In this document: one piece after another, positions 1-11,761 of the stretch
How the letters are laid out: the number at the start of each line of letters is the position of its first letter
Numbering within the stretch: the first letter of the stretch is position 1
Source of the DNA: Thalassia testudinum
Lineage: Eukaryota; Streptophyta; Magnoliopsida; Alismatales; Hydrocharitaceae
Assembly (NCBI GenBank): GCA_037157565.1
Contig: JAZHRO010000013.1
Span: forward strand, 79,601,501 to 79,665,500
DNA: 64,000 nucleotides
Direction: 5' to 3'
Made by a program: the position numbers and the translations under genes
Notes under the pieces: generated by a model
What the model saw: only the letters and a program-made list of their open reading frames with translations
Told to the model about the DNA's origin: nothing
The model's database searches: none

Positions 1-1490
1 TGGAGGTGGAGTGACTATGGAGGTGGCGTGAATGGCACCAATGGAGTGCAATTGCCAAGGGAGTGAATGGGTGCCAATGGCCACCCAAGGGGTCTTTTTA
101 TAGACCTAAGGGAAGCTCTCTAGAGAATTATGGAATTCTCTAGAAGGCCTATGGTGGGAGCTCATGGGAGAGTGAGAGAGAGAGGGTGGATGGTGGTTTT
201 TAGATCCACCAAATGTGGATCCAAAAATTGAATGGCTCTTGGTTGCTATTTTTGGCAACCAAGGAAACCACACATGGTAGAGAGTTCTAGAGAACTCTAG
301 GCTAGATATTTTCGTGTGGATGGTGTGTGTGGGTGTGTGTGGGTGTGTGTGGGTCGAAACTTAGGTGGCTAGGTTTATTAGGTTGGGTTCTAGTGGGTTT
401 AGGTCAAGGTAGGTCTCAAATTAGGGTTATAAACCCTAATTCACTAAGGTAAAGTGCAATTAAACTTAATACAAGTTTAATTGGGTGTGTGGAAACTTAA
501 TTGAGAGTAAAATAACTCAATTAAGTTAGGTCTAGGTCAATTGGACTCTCACTGAGTCCAATTGGACAGTGTGTGCTGAGATCAGGGCTCAATTGGACTC
601 AATGAGTCCAATTGAATAGGCTGATGGAATTGACTAAGATCCAAGTCAATTAGGTTTAGTGAGGACCTAATTAGGTCCTTAGGGAGGTCTAGAGGTGATG
701 TACTAGGGTTAGAGCACCTTAATTTAGGTTCCTATGGGGTTGGAATTGGGTTTAGGGACCTAGAGATCCAAGATCAAGGCTTAAATCTCAAAACAGGAAT
801 TGGAGAGCAGTATCAGACGTCTAATTATATAATCAGACGTCTTATACTCAAAAATCAGAAGTCCAGACCTCTTGTCTGGACATCCAATCAGAGTCAGGAA
901 GGGTTTCGAGTTCTGTTTTGGGTATTCTGCAGAAATTGGACGTCTGACAAAGTGTCTGGACGTCCAATAACACTGCAGAAGTGGGTTTGAAGTGTGCGGG
1001 AGTTGGCTAAGGGTACCGGACGTCTTAAAACTTATCTGGACGTCCAGAGAAGGGTTGGAACTAGGGTTTTAGGGCTTCCTAGGGTGTTGTGACCTAATCT
1101 AAGGGTGGCTAAGGCTTAGGGAAGTCTCTAGGCTATCCTAGGGCTAGGATGGACCTAAGCTCTTCACATTTTACTGCTTTATTTCTACTTAATAGAATAG
1201 AAAACCTTTAACCCCCTTACATTATTATTCCTACATCTAAACTAGGCCTTCTGCTCCAGCTCTACTACAACTCCCGTTATTCCTAATCCAGCTTCAGATC
1301 CAGCTCTTGATCAGCTTATTCCCTGCAATCGACATAATGCACTTAATTAGCACATTATAACATTATTTTATGCATAGCTAAAGGAAAGCAGTAAAGATGC
1401 AGATAATGCGTATTCATGCATGAATAACCCTAACTTATGCTAAGTCCTAGCCTAATTTAGGTCAATTAAGACCTATGATTGCTGCGCAAT
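1..1490. repeat. Unassigned repeat, probably an LTR fragment
   Basis: No coding potential is visible. The stretch has a minus-strand TATA-like site (tttttatag near 94-103), a GT-rich microsatellite near 320-352, and a cluster of GACGTC palindromes at about 815-1046. A minus-strand TATA with GACGTC clusters several hundred bases upstream is also the layout of the LTR at 62391-64000, so I infer an LTR fragment in minus orientation. No matching LTR, primer site or target duplication is in the window. The right edge against the LINE lies between about 1475 and 1494, beside a small inverted repeat (ATGATTG/CAATCAT). Confidence 0.35.
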
Positions 1491-1494
1491 CATC

Positions 1495-1668
1495 ATGCAC
1501 TCGAAGTCAAAGACTCCTTCTATTGCTAAGAGTGGGAAACCTCCCTATAAGTTGAGATTAAGAAGGCACACTCCCACACAAAGTGTTGATGAATCTATCA
1601 TTGCAGCTGTGATGAAGGTTAGTAGAACTTCTGCAGTTAAGAAGGGGACAGACCTGACTCCCAAATGA
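1495..1668 (+). pseudogene. LINE ORF1 C-terminal fragment
   Basis: An open stretch of 57 codons, rich in Lys, Arg, Ser and Thr, ends at TGA 1666-1668. That stop overlaps the ATG of ORF2 (1665-1667) in an ATGA arrangement. A basic tail just before ORF2 fits the RNA-binding ORF1 protein of L1-type LINEs. No zinc knuckle or RRM is present because only the tail survives. The in-frame ATG at 1495 need not be the original start. The assignment rests on position and the ATGA overlap. Confidence 0.55.
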
Positions 1669-1736
1669 AGATCCTGACCTGGAATGTGCGTGGGCTGCGC
1701 GATAGAAGTAGGAGGGGTTCTCTACTTAGATATCTG
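1665..1736 (+). pseudogene. LINE ORF2 N-terminus (endonuclease start)
   Basis: The ATG begins the MKILTWNVRGL motif typical of the N-terminus of plant L1 ORF2 proteins, which opens the apurinic-like endonuclease domain. After 24 codons the frame is cut by the family A insertion and continues at 11762 with REWEIDCAILQETH, which holds the next endonuclease motif (QET). The start is well supported by this motif and by the ATGA overlap with ORF1. Confidence 0.88.
1732..1736. repeat. Target-site duplication ATCTG, left copy
   Basis: The five bases ATCTG directly before the left LTR match 11757-11761 directly after the right LTR. This fits integrase-mediated insertion of the family A element. Confidence 0.93.
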
Positions 1737-1774
1737 TGAAGTGCTGACGGCAACCGGGTCTTAGTTTGTTATAA

Positions 1775-1787
1775 CGTTGTAGTATAG
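1775..1787 (-). other. U5 stretch complementary to the tRNA-Asp 5' region
   Basis: In element sense these 13 bases read CTATACTACAACG, the exact reverse complement of bases 3-15 of plant tRNA-Asp(GTC) as I recall it (GTCGTTGTAGTATAG). The same 13-mer is at 9050-9062 in the other LTR and at 29384-29396 in a related solo LTR. It lies in U5, close to the tRNA-Asp primer site. Confidence 0.5.
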
Positions 1788-3549
1788 CCAGTTATTGCCA
1801 ACATTTCAAATATATAAATTTTTTACTCGGAAAATAAAAGAGTTCCCGAGGTCGAACTCAGGGAGCAAGTTGTATTCTAGAGATATACATGTTTCTTTTA
1901 CAAAATAAAGAAAGAGAGAGGGAAAGAATTTGTTGTTCTCTTTGTTTTCTCCTCGTGATGTTCTTCTTTCTTTCTTTCTTCAGATCTCCTACTTCTTCTT
2001 TGTTCTGCAGAGGTGATGCTCCTCTTTCTTTCTTCAGATCTCCTTCTTCTTCTTCCTTGGTTTCTGTCTTGGTCTCTCTTCTTCTTTTTCTGCAGTCTCT
2101 TCTGTGAAGGTTTCTTCTTGTTTCTCCTCCCTGCGGCTAAGTGTCAGCTTCTTCTTTTCTTTTTCAGCCAGGGACGTCACCCCTCCTTTCTTCTTTTCCC
2201 TTCAGGCCGTCGTCTGATTTCCAAATCAGACGACTTAAACTACCTGTTGCTACAGTCAGCTTCCTTCTTCTTCCGCGGGTCTTCTTCTTCGCCTGTGCCT
2301 GCACACTTCAGAGTTTTTCGTCAGAGGCAAAACCTACTCTACCCTCCCCCCCCCCCGCGTCTCTCTCTCTCTGAAACCACTCTTGGGAAAGCTCTCCCAG
2401 AGCTGCCGGGTAACCGGGTTCGGGTCAGGCCCGGGTCCAGGCCCACCGGCGTGTTTGGTGGGCGAGGAGTGCAGGTCAGTCTTAAGTCGGGTCGGGTCGG
2501 ATCAGGTCCGCGGGGCGTGAGCGCGGACGAGACCGGGTAACCGGGCGGGTGAAGGGGACCTCACCCCGTGTGCTGAGGCAGTAAGCCTCCAGCACTTTTG
2601 CATCTTATGTCGCTGCGACTCTTCAGGCTTTTCCGAGGTGGGACTAAATGTCCCACCTCAATTGCGCGCCCGCAGCGGGGAAATCAGCGGGAGATTGCGG
2701 CGTCACGCGAAGCTTTCTGCCTTAGCTGCGAGCCTGGTGTTTTGCCAAAACGCCTCGCAAGGCCTGGGAGTTGAATCTGGGCGTGGCGCTGAGCGTGGTG
2801 CGCCTGTAGCTGCAGGCGGAAGCAGTTCCTCCCGCGCGGCAATGGCGGCGGAGGTCGGGTGGTCTGTTCACAAGAAAACGGCCTCTCGGCCTAATCAGAA
2901 AGTGCCAGGAGCTTCGCCAGGGTGCGGCGAAGCTCGTGTGGGTGGTGGCGAGGCGCGGGGCGGCGTGCGAGGGCTGCCCTAGGTCGGACTGTGGGTCGGA
3001 GGATGGGTCTGTTCGGTGGGGTTGCAGAGGGTGATGTGGGGGAAGTGGCAGGGCGGAGGTTGATCAGGGTGAGGAGGCGGAGGTCCTGCGGTGGTCGGCG
3101 AGCCGTGTGGGTTGCTGAGGTGATGGGAGCGGCTCGCCGGAGGATGGCCGGAGGCGGAGAAGGTGAGGGTGAACAGGAGCGGTCGAGGGTTTAATCAAAT
3201 AAAAGACAGTGAGGAAAAGAAAGAGGGGGAGATGGGGAGGAGTTCTGACCTAGCTACGGAGACGAAAAGGGCCGGGGCAGGGCGACAGTCGTATCGACTG
3301 TCGCCGGAGAAGAAGATGCCCAGGGGAAAGGGCGGCGGCGAGCAGAGGGCTGGAGAGGCGCCAGCTGGGTACGGCGTGGCGCTGAAAGAACAGGGGAGGA
3401 GGTCTCTGCTGCTGGTATTGCGGCAGAGCGAAGAGGAGGAGGAGGAGGAACCGCCGGAGCTGGTGGGCGTCTGCCGGAGGGAGAGGAGAAGAAAGTTGGG
3501 GATTTTCTCCGTCAGATCCAAGCTGGGAAGAACGGTGGAGCGACAGGGG

Positions 3550-3557
3550 TATTTATA
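3550..3557 (-). promoter_or_regulatory. LTR TATA box (3' LTR)
   Basis: TATAAATA on the minus strand within CCTATAAATACC. It has the right orientation for the element, and its counterpart is at 10823-10830. Confidence 0.6.
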
Positions 3558-4482
3558 GGGACCGAATCAAGGAGGAAGGCGGAGGGAGACGACGTGTCTC
3601 CCTCGCCGGAGGATGGCCGGAAACAAGAACCCATACCGTCCGTGCGTTCGCACGGCCGGTATGGTGGGTTATAGCGACCAGGGGGTGTCCCTGCGACGGC
3701 TGACGACGCAGGGCACCCCCGGTTTACTTGCCAGGTCCCCCACCTCACCCTGCGCGGCGCCATGCTCCGCGCAAGGTCGCCGGAGCATGGTGCTGGCAGG
3801 TTTTGCAGGGGGGACCTGATCGCAAAGAACGAAGGAGAGTTAGGGGCCAAAATGCGAGGGTTCAAAAGTTGAGGGCCAAAGAGTAAATATATGAGGACCA
3901 AAGTGTAAAGTCGGTCAAGGAGGTTTCTTCTTAGGCTCAAGTTTTTATACATGACTAATTAGGACCTAAGGAATCTGATGGTGAATTTCATTTCTATATT
4001 AAACCTTGTTTGACCGGTCAATTTACGCAAAAACCCAAATTAATTTATTAATTGGGCGTGGTTCTCAATGTAGGTCAAAATGGGTTCTGAAGGCCAAATT
4101 GAAGGTTCTAAACCCTAGAGATTATTTTTCTATGAATTTTAGAGGGTTTATTCTATTTTTACTTTGCCTCGAACCTTGTGAATTGAAGTGGATTGTTTTA
4201 GGGTTACAGATTATCATTTAGTTTCTTGGAATTGCTGTAGCCCTTGCTAGATCATTTCATCCCACTTTTATTCTTATTAAGCTGCTTTGACCTATGTTTG
4301 GGCCCTGAATTACCCTGTATGCAGATTATACTGGTAAAATTACATTTTTACCCCTTATGACTTGTTTTCTTCTTAAACTCAGAATTCTCTGAGTTAAGCC
4401 TTTCCTTGAGATATGTAGGAGCTTTTATCCTTTGTATTAGGTCAAAATGAGCTAGTTATGGCTCATGATGAGGTTCTCATCA

Positions 4483-6024
4483 TACCCCCACGCCTAGCTT
4501 TTGCTAGTCCCTTAGCAAAAACTTAAGGTTTCAACCCTTGTTCTAAACCATGAAGTTTTTAATAGTTTTAGATAAGTGCCCTTTTTTATTTGAGCATAGA
4601 TTAGGTTGGAATGCTGACCATAGGCCTAAAAGGTACTCTAGTACCAATCAAGATCCAAATCTGTCTAGCCTTAGCCTCAGTCTTTTAGCAAAGGTTTTTA
4701 AGGTCCACAAGAACTAACCTAAGGTTTATTGGACTTCGTGGTTAAAGCACCCGTGCTTGAAATGATTTTAGCCCTGGCTCAGTTCGCAGTGCGTTTTGTA
4801 AGAGAGAGATAGAAAGTTTTTCTGTTTGGAGAGTTTTCTCTCTCTTTTTCTTTTTAGTTCTAGCCTAGGATTGGCTTTTCAACACGGTCTGTATCAGATT
4901 CCTTGCTCCCATCATCAATCCTCAAGGGTTCCTGGCGATCGATGCTTCGAGATAGCACCGCCCATGGCAACCCCCGGAACCCTGGCTATTGAGATTTCGA
5001 GATAATCCCATCCATGGTATTCCGTGGCCGAATTCAGACCCTGGCAATTGACACTTCGAGATAATGCCATCCATGGAATCTGAACCAGCAGAGTGCTTAC
5101 ATGCCCCCAGTAGGATATGTAAATATCCTAAGAGACAAGCACCGAGGAGATGATATTTTGTTACGCATCTTCGAGGGGATTTCCTGCCTCTCCGCGCTGG
5201 GAACTCGTCCAAATCAACTTGTGTTGATCGGCCGCTCCTATTCTAGGTGTTCTTTTCAGAATTTTGCGACGCTTCTGCGTGATTCTGATTTTTACGCTTA
5301 CTGAACCGGGCTGTGTGTGAGATTTAGGGTGCTTAGGTTACTGAGTCCCGTAAACCAAAAATTAGTTAACGAGGCCGAATACTCCCTAAGCCTTAGACCT
5401 AATACTTCAGCTTTTCATTTTCCTCAACCTCTTGAGGAGTGTCCAGATCTTAATGGGTACTAAGAGTCTATTCAAGAATGCCTAAGGTTTGCATTCTTTA
5501 CTAATCTCATTGTGCACTTTTCTTGAATGGGGTCTAGAACTTAGGTTAATTCCTTAGTTCCTTACTAATGACTATCACCTTTTCTTATAATTTTGTGCTC
5601 CTTTTTCATTTTGTTTCTCTTCTCCTTCTCCTTCAGAAAATTTCCTTTTCCTCTTTTCCTCTTATTCTTTTTAGAAAAAATTTTTAATTTTTATGATATT
5701 TTTGGCATATGTGAATTTTTTGTTTGAAACCTTTTCTTACAAGTTTTTGCACTTTCCTACCCCCCCATGCCTAAGATTTGCAATGTCCTCATTGTAACCT
5801 AGGGGTTTTTATTCAACTAAGTTCATACATTAGGATAGCTGTTTTGATGGGTGAATGGGTTGGGGTGACCGTTGCGGACGATTTCTAATCTCAGATGCAA
5901 GTACCTGAGGTGGAGTCGGCTGTCCTAAAGTGTGAACTTCAAGTGCAAAAAGCTGTCAGAAGAAGTTTCAGGTTTTCAAAGAGAATGACGGGCTGCCTCC
6001 CGTTGAGCGCTAAATTTGATGCCT
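4483..6024 (-). other. Family A 3' internal region with polypurine tract
   Basis: This non-coding part lies between the gag-like ORF and the 3' LTR in element sense. The polypurine tract is the minus-strand GTGGGGGTA directly next to the LTR (+ strand 4483-4491). A second C-run near 5760-5767 comes in the catgcctaag context that recurs in families A and B. No further coding signal is seen. Confidence 0.6.
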
Positions 6025-7902
6025 TCAGCCAAGCGGGAAATGCGATGGAGAGGGGATGGTTAAATTAGCAGAGTTTTGTAAGACAAGCACCTTGATTAAG
6101 AGCCTGGTTAGTCCAACCAGGTGCTTGTTCAGATCAACAGGCTGATGATGCAGCCCAAACCCAATCAATCTGGTGGGTTGATAGATGTGGATAAAAAAGT
6201 GTGGAACCCACCATAAACTATGAAGCTCAGATGGATGTGGAAGTGTAAACGCAGGGTTTGGCTGAGTCGAATCAGCCTGGTCAGAGTAGGGACCCGTAGA
6301 ATAATCAGTGGTTGATGCAGGAACCCTACAGGGGTGATCAGAGAATGATAGAGCATGGTATGTAGTCTGATCAATGTTCGAAACCCGATGTGGAAATGCA
6401 ATCGGCTCGGTGAGAGGTGAATCTGAATAGAAATTGAGTCCGGTTGCGGGTCGGGGTTTGGGAGAGGTTTTGATCCGTTCTGTGTGTGCGGACGAGGTGG
6501 CCATTGTGTACGAGGGCTCTTCTAGAAACAGATGATAGGTGGTTTTCTATAGAGAGTCCTCTGGGTAACTATCAAATGCCGGAAGAGTGTCTGTAGGATG
6601 AAAGGAATCGGATTCGAGAAAAAATTTGAATTCTTGGTTGTAATCACTCTTGGCATTTTCTATTTTTGGTTCCTGCGGATCGAAAAGGAATGATTCTGTG
6701 TTATCAGTGATCTCGGGAGTCAGGACCTCAGAGTCAGAGTCAGAGTCATGTGAACTGAGGTCGTAGATAGGCCTGGCGTGTTCAGGAAGGGGAATCTCTC
6801 CGCAATTATAGTCAGATCTGAAATTGTCGGAGAGTTGGCGAAAATGATCATGAATTCCACCACAGCAAAAATCATCAGATGTGGAATCAGCAGCCTGACT
6901 GGGTTCTAGCCTATATGTCAATTCTGGGCTCAAAAAGATGTTCTGTTCAAGCTCTAAGCTGGTAGGATAGACCCCATTAAAACCTTGCTCATCCAACTCC
7001 TCAGTTTCTGTATCATAAATTGGCATGTTTTCTGAAAAATCGATCAGATTTCCTGAGGATGTTGGAGAGGGATATTTATCAAATAGAGGCCCGGAATTAT
7101 ATTCTGTAAAAATTTGATCTTTCTCATAAGGGGCCTCATAATCTTCCCAATAAGTTTCAGATCTAGGTTCTAGGCTTAAGATGTGGGTAGAATTATTAGA
7201 CCCTAAGTCGGAATAACCTTCGAGGGTCACCTTATCAAAATAAGGGGCGGAATTTATACCCTCAGAAGGTTCAGTTCTGATCTCATTATTGCAGGAGTTT
7301 TGAAATTCTAGGCTTGGCAATCCATGGTCTAGGGTTGGCTCAGCATTGTTTTCTCCTGCAACTTCCCAACCTATTTTAATGCTATCTTCTATTTGGGTTG
7401 GGAGTCGACAACCACCTTGTGCCTCAATCCCGAGGTCTGGGAAACTGGATTGATTCTTAGTACTGTTCCAAGATGACTCATCCTTTGTTTCTGGTGTATA
7501 CGGGTATTTTTGGTTGATAGTTTTTTCTAAAAGTCTCATCATCTCTACCCGTTTTTCAAGAGCATCTTGGTTTTGTTCCCAAAGTACAGGATTTGTCAAG
7601 CATTGAAGGTATTCAGATTTGTGTAATTTGTCTATCTCAATGTATCCTGTTAGGAGAACTTCTCGGGTTGATCCTTTTATGGCTCCTGTCAATAGAGTTT
7701 GGGCACAGTTTATGATGAAGGCTGTGGTTGTTGGGACATCAACCTGAATATCTCCTATTGGTGTTGAGGTTTTTTCTTCTTTTTCATAGAATTTTATGGC
7801 ATCCTCGATCATTTTATCTTTCATAGATCTCCGATATTCAGGTTTCTTGAATGGTAGTCTTAGGTGGTTTGGCTGCATATTTGGATTAGGTGGTGGAATC
7901 AA
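6025..7902 (-). pseudogene. Family A gag-like ORF with one in-frame stop
   Basis: On the minus strand, 451 codons (7902-6547) end in TAG, and the same frame stays open to 6025, adding a 159-codon segment from the next ATG at 6504. The whole frame is about 625 codons. The N-terminal ~150 residues are mixed and helical-looking (IEDAIKFYEKEEKT, LEKRVEMMRLLEKT) and may be a capsid-like domain. The middle is acidic and rich in Ser, Asp, Glu and Tyr (DSDSDSEVLTPE). No zinc knuckle, aspartic protease DTG/DLG motif or polymerase motif is present. Position after the primer site and leader supports a gag role, but the family was not recognised by motif. The single stop may be decay or a suppressible codon. 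Confidence 0.6.
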
Positions 7903-8990
7903 GATGTGGAATTAAAGGCTTCGATGTAGACTCATGTTGTGCCAAGATGGAAGAAGGGGATTTTGTTCAGAATCAGAGGAAAGAAGGGCTGTGTGAATGA
8001 TTTTTGCAAAAACAAAGGAGCCGAGGCTTAGCCTCGGGGAGAGTGAATTTCTATAGGAGGTTTCAAGGACCTCCTGAAAAATACTGAAGGACTGGATGAG
8101 ATAAGCAGGTGCTGGACCCAATCAAGACACCCAAAAAATGTTGGGTGACTATAGAGGTTCGGGGCAGATGGACCCCTTGATCAGAAAGATCGTCCACCTG
8201 AGAATTACCTGGGCAGCCAGAGAGGGAGAGTCCCGCGAAGACCCCTACACGGTAGAGCGTCCCCACGGGTTACAGGGTTTCCCCCACCCGACCTCTCTTG
8301 TCACTGCGGTTCCAGGTAGACCAGAATGGGGATCTTGACCTCTTAAGTCTACCAATTTTAAGATCAGGGTGCTTAAGGTTTCACTTGAACTTCAGTCTTT
8401 TTAAGTGCAAAGAGTGACCTAATTTAAGGTTGGTTGACCCAAAGGGGTCAACTTTACCTCTTGTTTTCTTTGAGAGCTTTTAGGTCTTGTCTTTTAGGGT
8501 TCAAGTGTTTAAAGAGAGAGCCAATTGTTTAGGATTTTTCTTGCTAATTATTTTCAATCAATGGCTTGGGCACACCTCTTTTGGATTTCCTCAATTCTTG
8601 ATTAAGGGGTGTGTCTCTACTGAAATCCTAATGTTTAACCTTATGTTGTCTCTACTTGGTCCATTTAACTCTTTGTTGGGCAATTAGGGCTCAAGCAAGA
8701 ATGTGTTAGCCCTTAAGTACCCTTAATAGTGTGCAGGAGTGATGAGTTGAAAACATGCAACTCTTTATGGTTACTAAGTATGGAAGACAGGTTAGCCCTA
8801 TATTGCTTGTTCTTTTCTTTTCTTCCTCTTTAGAGTTTAGGGGTTAATAGTGAGAGGAAAAATTTACCTGTCCTCGGAGTGGTTGTCGTGTGGTTGCTTG
8901 TCTTCTTGATTTCCTGTAGCTGCACAAAAGAGAGGAGATTATCAGAAATTAAAAAGAAACAGGAATGTTTACCTCTAGAATAGCCGTTGC
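7903..8990 (-). other. Family A leader
   Basis: This is the 5' leader between the primer-binding site and the gag-like ATG in element sense, about 1.1 kb. No conserved coding frame is visible. It would hold packaging signals if the element is mobilised in trans. Confidence 0.5.
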
Positions 8991-9008
8991 TCCCCGGCAA
9001 CGGCGCCA
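8991..9008 (-). promoter_or_regulatory. Primer-binding site for tRNA-Asp (family A)
   Basis: On the minus strand the 18 bases TGGCGCCGTTGCCGGGGA lie 3 bases after the 5' LTR. They are complementary to the 3' end of plant tRNA-Asp including CCA. The site fixes the element orientation as minus. Confidence 0.9.
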
Positions 9009-9011
9009 AAA

Positions 9012-11756
9012 TGAAGTGCTGACGGCAACCGGGTCTTAGTTTGTTATAACGTTGTAGTATAGCCAGTTATTGCCAACATTTCAAATATATAAATTTTTTA
9101 CTCGGAAAATAAAAGAGTTCCCGAGGTCGAACTCAGGGAGCAAGTTGTATTCTAGAGATATACATGTTTTTTTACAAAATAAAGAAAGAGAGAGGGAAAG
9201 AATTTGTTGTTCTCTTTGTTTTCTCCTCGTGATGTTCTTCTTTCTTTCTTTCTTCAGATCTCCTACTTCTTCTTTGTTCTGCAGAGGTGATGCTCCTCTT
9301 TCTTTCTTCAGATCTCCTTCTTCTTCTTCCTTGGTTTCTGTCTTGGTCTCTCTTCTTCTTTTTCTGCAGTCTCTTCTGTGAAGGTTTCTTCTTGTTTCTC
9401 CTCCCTGCGGCTAAGTGTCAGCTTCTTCTTTTCTTTTTCAGCCAGGGACGTCACCCCTCCTTTCTTCTTTTCCCTTCAGGCCGTCGTCTGATTTCCAAAT
9501 CAGACGACTTAAACTACCTGTTGCTACAGTCAGCTTCCTTCTTCTTCCGCGGGTCTTCTTCTTCGCCTGTGCCTGCACACTTCAGAGTTTTTCGTCAGAG
9601 GCAAAACCTACTCTACCCTCCCCCCCCCCGCGTCTCTCTCTCTCTGAAACCACTCTTGGGAAAGCTCTCCCAGAGCTGCCGGGTAACCGGGTTCGGGTCA
9701 GGCCCGGGTCCAGGCCCACCGGCGTGTTTGGTGGGCGAGGAGTGCAGGTCAGTCTTAAGTCGGGTCGGGTCGGATCAGGTCCGCGGGGCGTGAGCGCGGA
9801 CGAGACCGGGTAACCGGGCGGGTGAAGGGGACCTCACCCCGTGTGCTGAGGCAGTAAGCCTCCAGCACTTTTGCATCTTATGTCGCTGCGACTCTTCATG
9901 TTTTTCCGAGGTGGGACTAAATGTCCCACCTCAATTGCGCGCCCGCAGCGGGGAAATCAGCGGGAGATTGCGGCGTCACGCGAAGCTTTCTGCCTTAGCT
10001 GCGAGCCTGGTGTTTTGCCAAAACGCCTCGCAAGGCCTGGGAGTTGAATCTGGGCGTGGCGCTGAGCGTGGCGCGCCTGTAGCTGCAGGCGGAAGCAGTT
10101 CCTCCCGCGCGGCAATGGCGGCGGAGGTCGGGTGGTCTATTCACAAGAAAATGGCCTCTCGGCCTAATCAGAAAGTGCCAGGAGCTTCGCCAGGGTGCGG
10201 CGAAGCTCGTGTGGGTGGTGGCGAGGCGCGGGGCGGCGTGCAAGGGCTGCCCTAGGTCGGACTGTGGGTCGGAGGATGGGTCTGTTCGGTGGGGTTGCAG
10301 AGGGTGATGTGGGGGAAGTGGCAGGGCGGAGGTTGATCAGGGTGAGGAGGAGGAGGTCCTGCGGTGGTCGGCGAGCCGTGTGGGTTGCTGAGGTGATGGG
10401 AGCGGCTCGCCGGAGGATGGCCGGAGGCGGAGAAGGTGAGGGTGAACAGGAGCGGTCGAGGGTTTAATCAAATAAAAGACAGTGAGGAAAAGAAAGAGGG
10501 GGAGATGGGGAGGAGTTCTGACCTAGCTACGGAGACGAAAGGGGCCGGGGCAGGGCGACAGTCGTATCGACTGTCGCCGGAGAAGAAGATGCCCAGGGGA
10601 AAGGGCGGCGGCGAGCAGAGGGCTGGAGAGGCGCCAGCTGGGTACGGCGTGGCGCTGAAAGAACAGGGGAGGAGGTCTCTGCTGCTGGTATTGCGGCAGA
10701 GCGAAGAGGAGGAGGAGGAGGAACCGCCGGAGCTGGTGGGCGTCTGCCGGAGGGAGAGGAGAAGAAAGTTGGGGATTTTCTCCGTCAGATCCAAGCTGGG
10801 AAGAACGGTGGAGCGACGGGGGTATTTATAGGGACCGAATCAGGGAGGAAGGCGGAGGGAGACGACGTGTCTCCCTCGCCGGAGGATGGCCGAAAACAAG
10901 AACCCATACCGTCCATGCGTTCGCACGGCCGGTATGGTGGGTTATAGCGACCAGGGGGGTGTCCCTGCGACGGCTGACGACGTAGGGCACCCCCGGTTTA
11001 CTTGCCAGGTCCCCCACCTCTCCCTGCGCGGCGCCATGCTCCGCGCAAGGTCGCCGGAGCATGGTGCTGGCAGGTTTTGCAGGGGGGACCTGATCGCAAA
11101 GAACGAAGGAGAGTTAGGGGCCAAAATGCGAGGGTTCAAAAGTTGAGGGCCAAAGAGTAAATATATGAGGACCAAAGTGTAAAGTCGGTCAAGGAGGTTT
11201 CTTCTTAGGCTCAAGTTTTTATACATGACTAATTAGGACCTAAGGAATCTGATGGTGAATTTCATTTCTATATTAAACCTTGTTTGACCGGTCAATTTAA
11301 GCAAAAACCCAAATTAAGTTATTAATTGGGCGTGGTTCTCAATGTAGGTCAAAATGGGTTCTGAAGGCCAAATTGAAGGTTCTAAACCCTAGAGATTATT
11401 TTTCTATGAATTTTAGAGGGTTTATTCTATTTTTACTTTGCCTCGAACCTTGTGAATTGAAGTGGATTATTTTAGGGTTACAGATTATCATTTAGTTTCT
11501 TGGAATTGCTGTAGCCCTTGCTAGATCATTTCTTCCCACTTTTATTCTTATTAAGCTGCTTTGACCTATGTTTGGGCCCTGAATTACCCTGTATGCAGAT
11601 TATACTGGTAAAATTATATTTTTACCCCTTATGACTTGTTTTCTTCTTAAACTCAGAATTCTCTGAGTTAAGCCTTTCCTTGAGATATGTAGGAGCTTTT
11701 ATCCTTTGTATTAGGTCAAAATGAGCTAGTTATGGCTCATGATGAGGTTCTCATCA
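9012..11756 (-). repeat. Family A 5' LTR
   Basis: This is the right LTR copy, which is the promoter-bearing 5' LTR. It differs from 1737-4482 by about twenty scattered substitutions and a few homopolymer indels. It ends in the same ATGAGGTTCTCATCA on the + strand. Confidence 0.92.
10823..10830 (-). promoter_or_regulatory. LTR TATA box (5' LTR)
   Basis: TATAAATA on the minus strand, equivalent to 3550-3557. Transcription toward the gag-like ORF would start roughly 30 bases further on the minus strand. Confidence 0.6.
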
Positions 11757-11761
11757 ATCTG
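11757..11761. repeat. Target-site duplication ATCTG, right copy
   Basis: It matches 1732-1736 and belongs to the interrupted LINE. Confidence 0.93.

Larger units (their letters stand above)
1495..1736 (+). mobile_element. LINE (L1-type), left segment
   Basis: This is the 5' part of a non-LTR retrotransposon that resumes at 11757. It holds the tail of ORF1 and the first 24 codons of ORF2. The two segments are separated by a complete LTR retrotransposon flanked by the duplicated bases ATCTG. Removing the insertion and one ATCTG copy restores the ORF2 frame exactly. Upstream of 1495 the ORF1 frame is closed by a stop at 1453-1455, so the LINE is 5'-truncated or interrupted there. Confidence 0.85.
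1737..4482 (-). repeat. Family A 3' LTR
   Basis: This is the left LTR copy, which is the 3' LTR in element orientation. It contains a CT-rich block near 1890-2350, GC-rich sequence over about 2390-3830, a minus-strand TATA box and an AT-rich end. Several ORFs of 70-175 codons in it are low-complexity or purine/pyrimidine-biased frames and are not taken as genes. Confidence 0.92.
1737..11756 (-). mobile_element. Family A non-autonomous LTR retrotransposon, complete
   Basis: A complete 10-kb element is bounded by LTRs of 2,746 and 2,745 bp and a perfect 5-bp TSD. On the minus strand it begins TGATGAG and ends CACTTCA. Its primer-binding site (8991-9008) matches the 3' end of tRNA-Asp. The interior codes only for a gag-like protein; no protease, reverse transcriptase, RNase H or integrase motif is present. 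The U5 block TCCCTGAGTTCGACC is the kind seen in Athila/Tat-class Ty3-gypsy elements, so I place it there as a gag-only derivative. By eye about twenty substitutions separate the LTRs (below 1%), which points to a young insertion. Confidence 0.9.

Noticed and set aside
2013..2540. ORFs of 72-175 codons repeated in the family A LTRs
   Set aside because: They are CT- or GC-biased low-complexity frames in LTR sequence, present in both copies, with no domain and on the strand opposite to the element.
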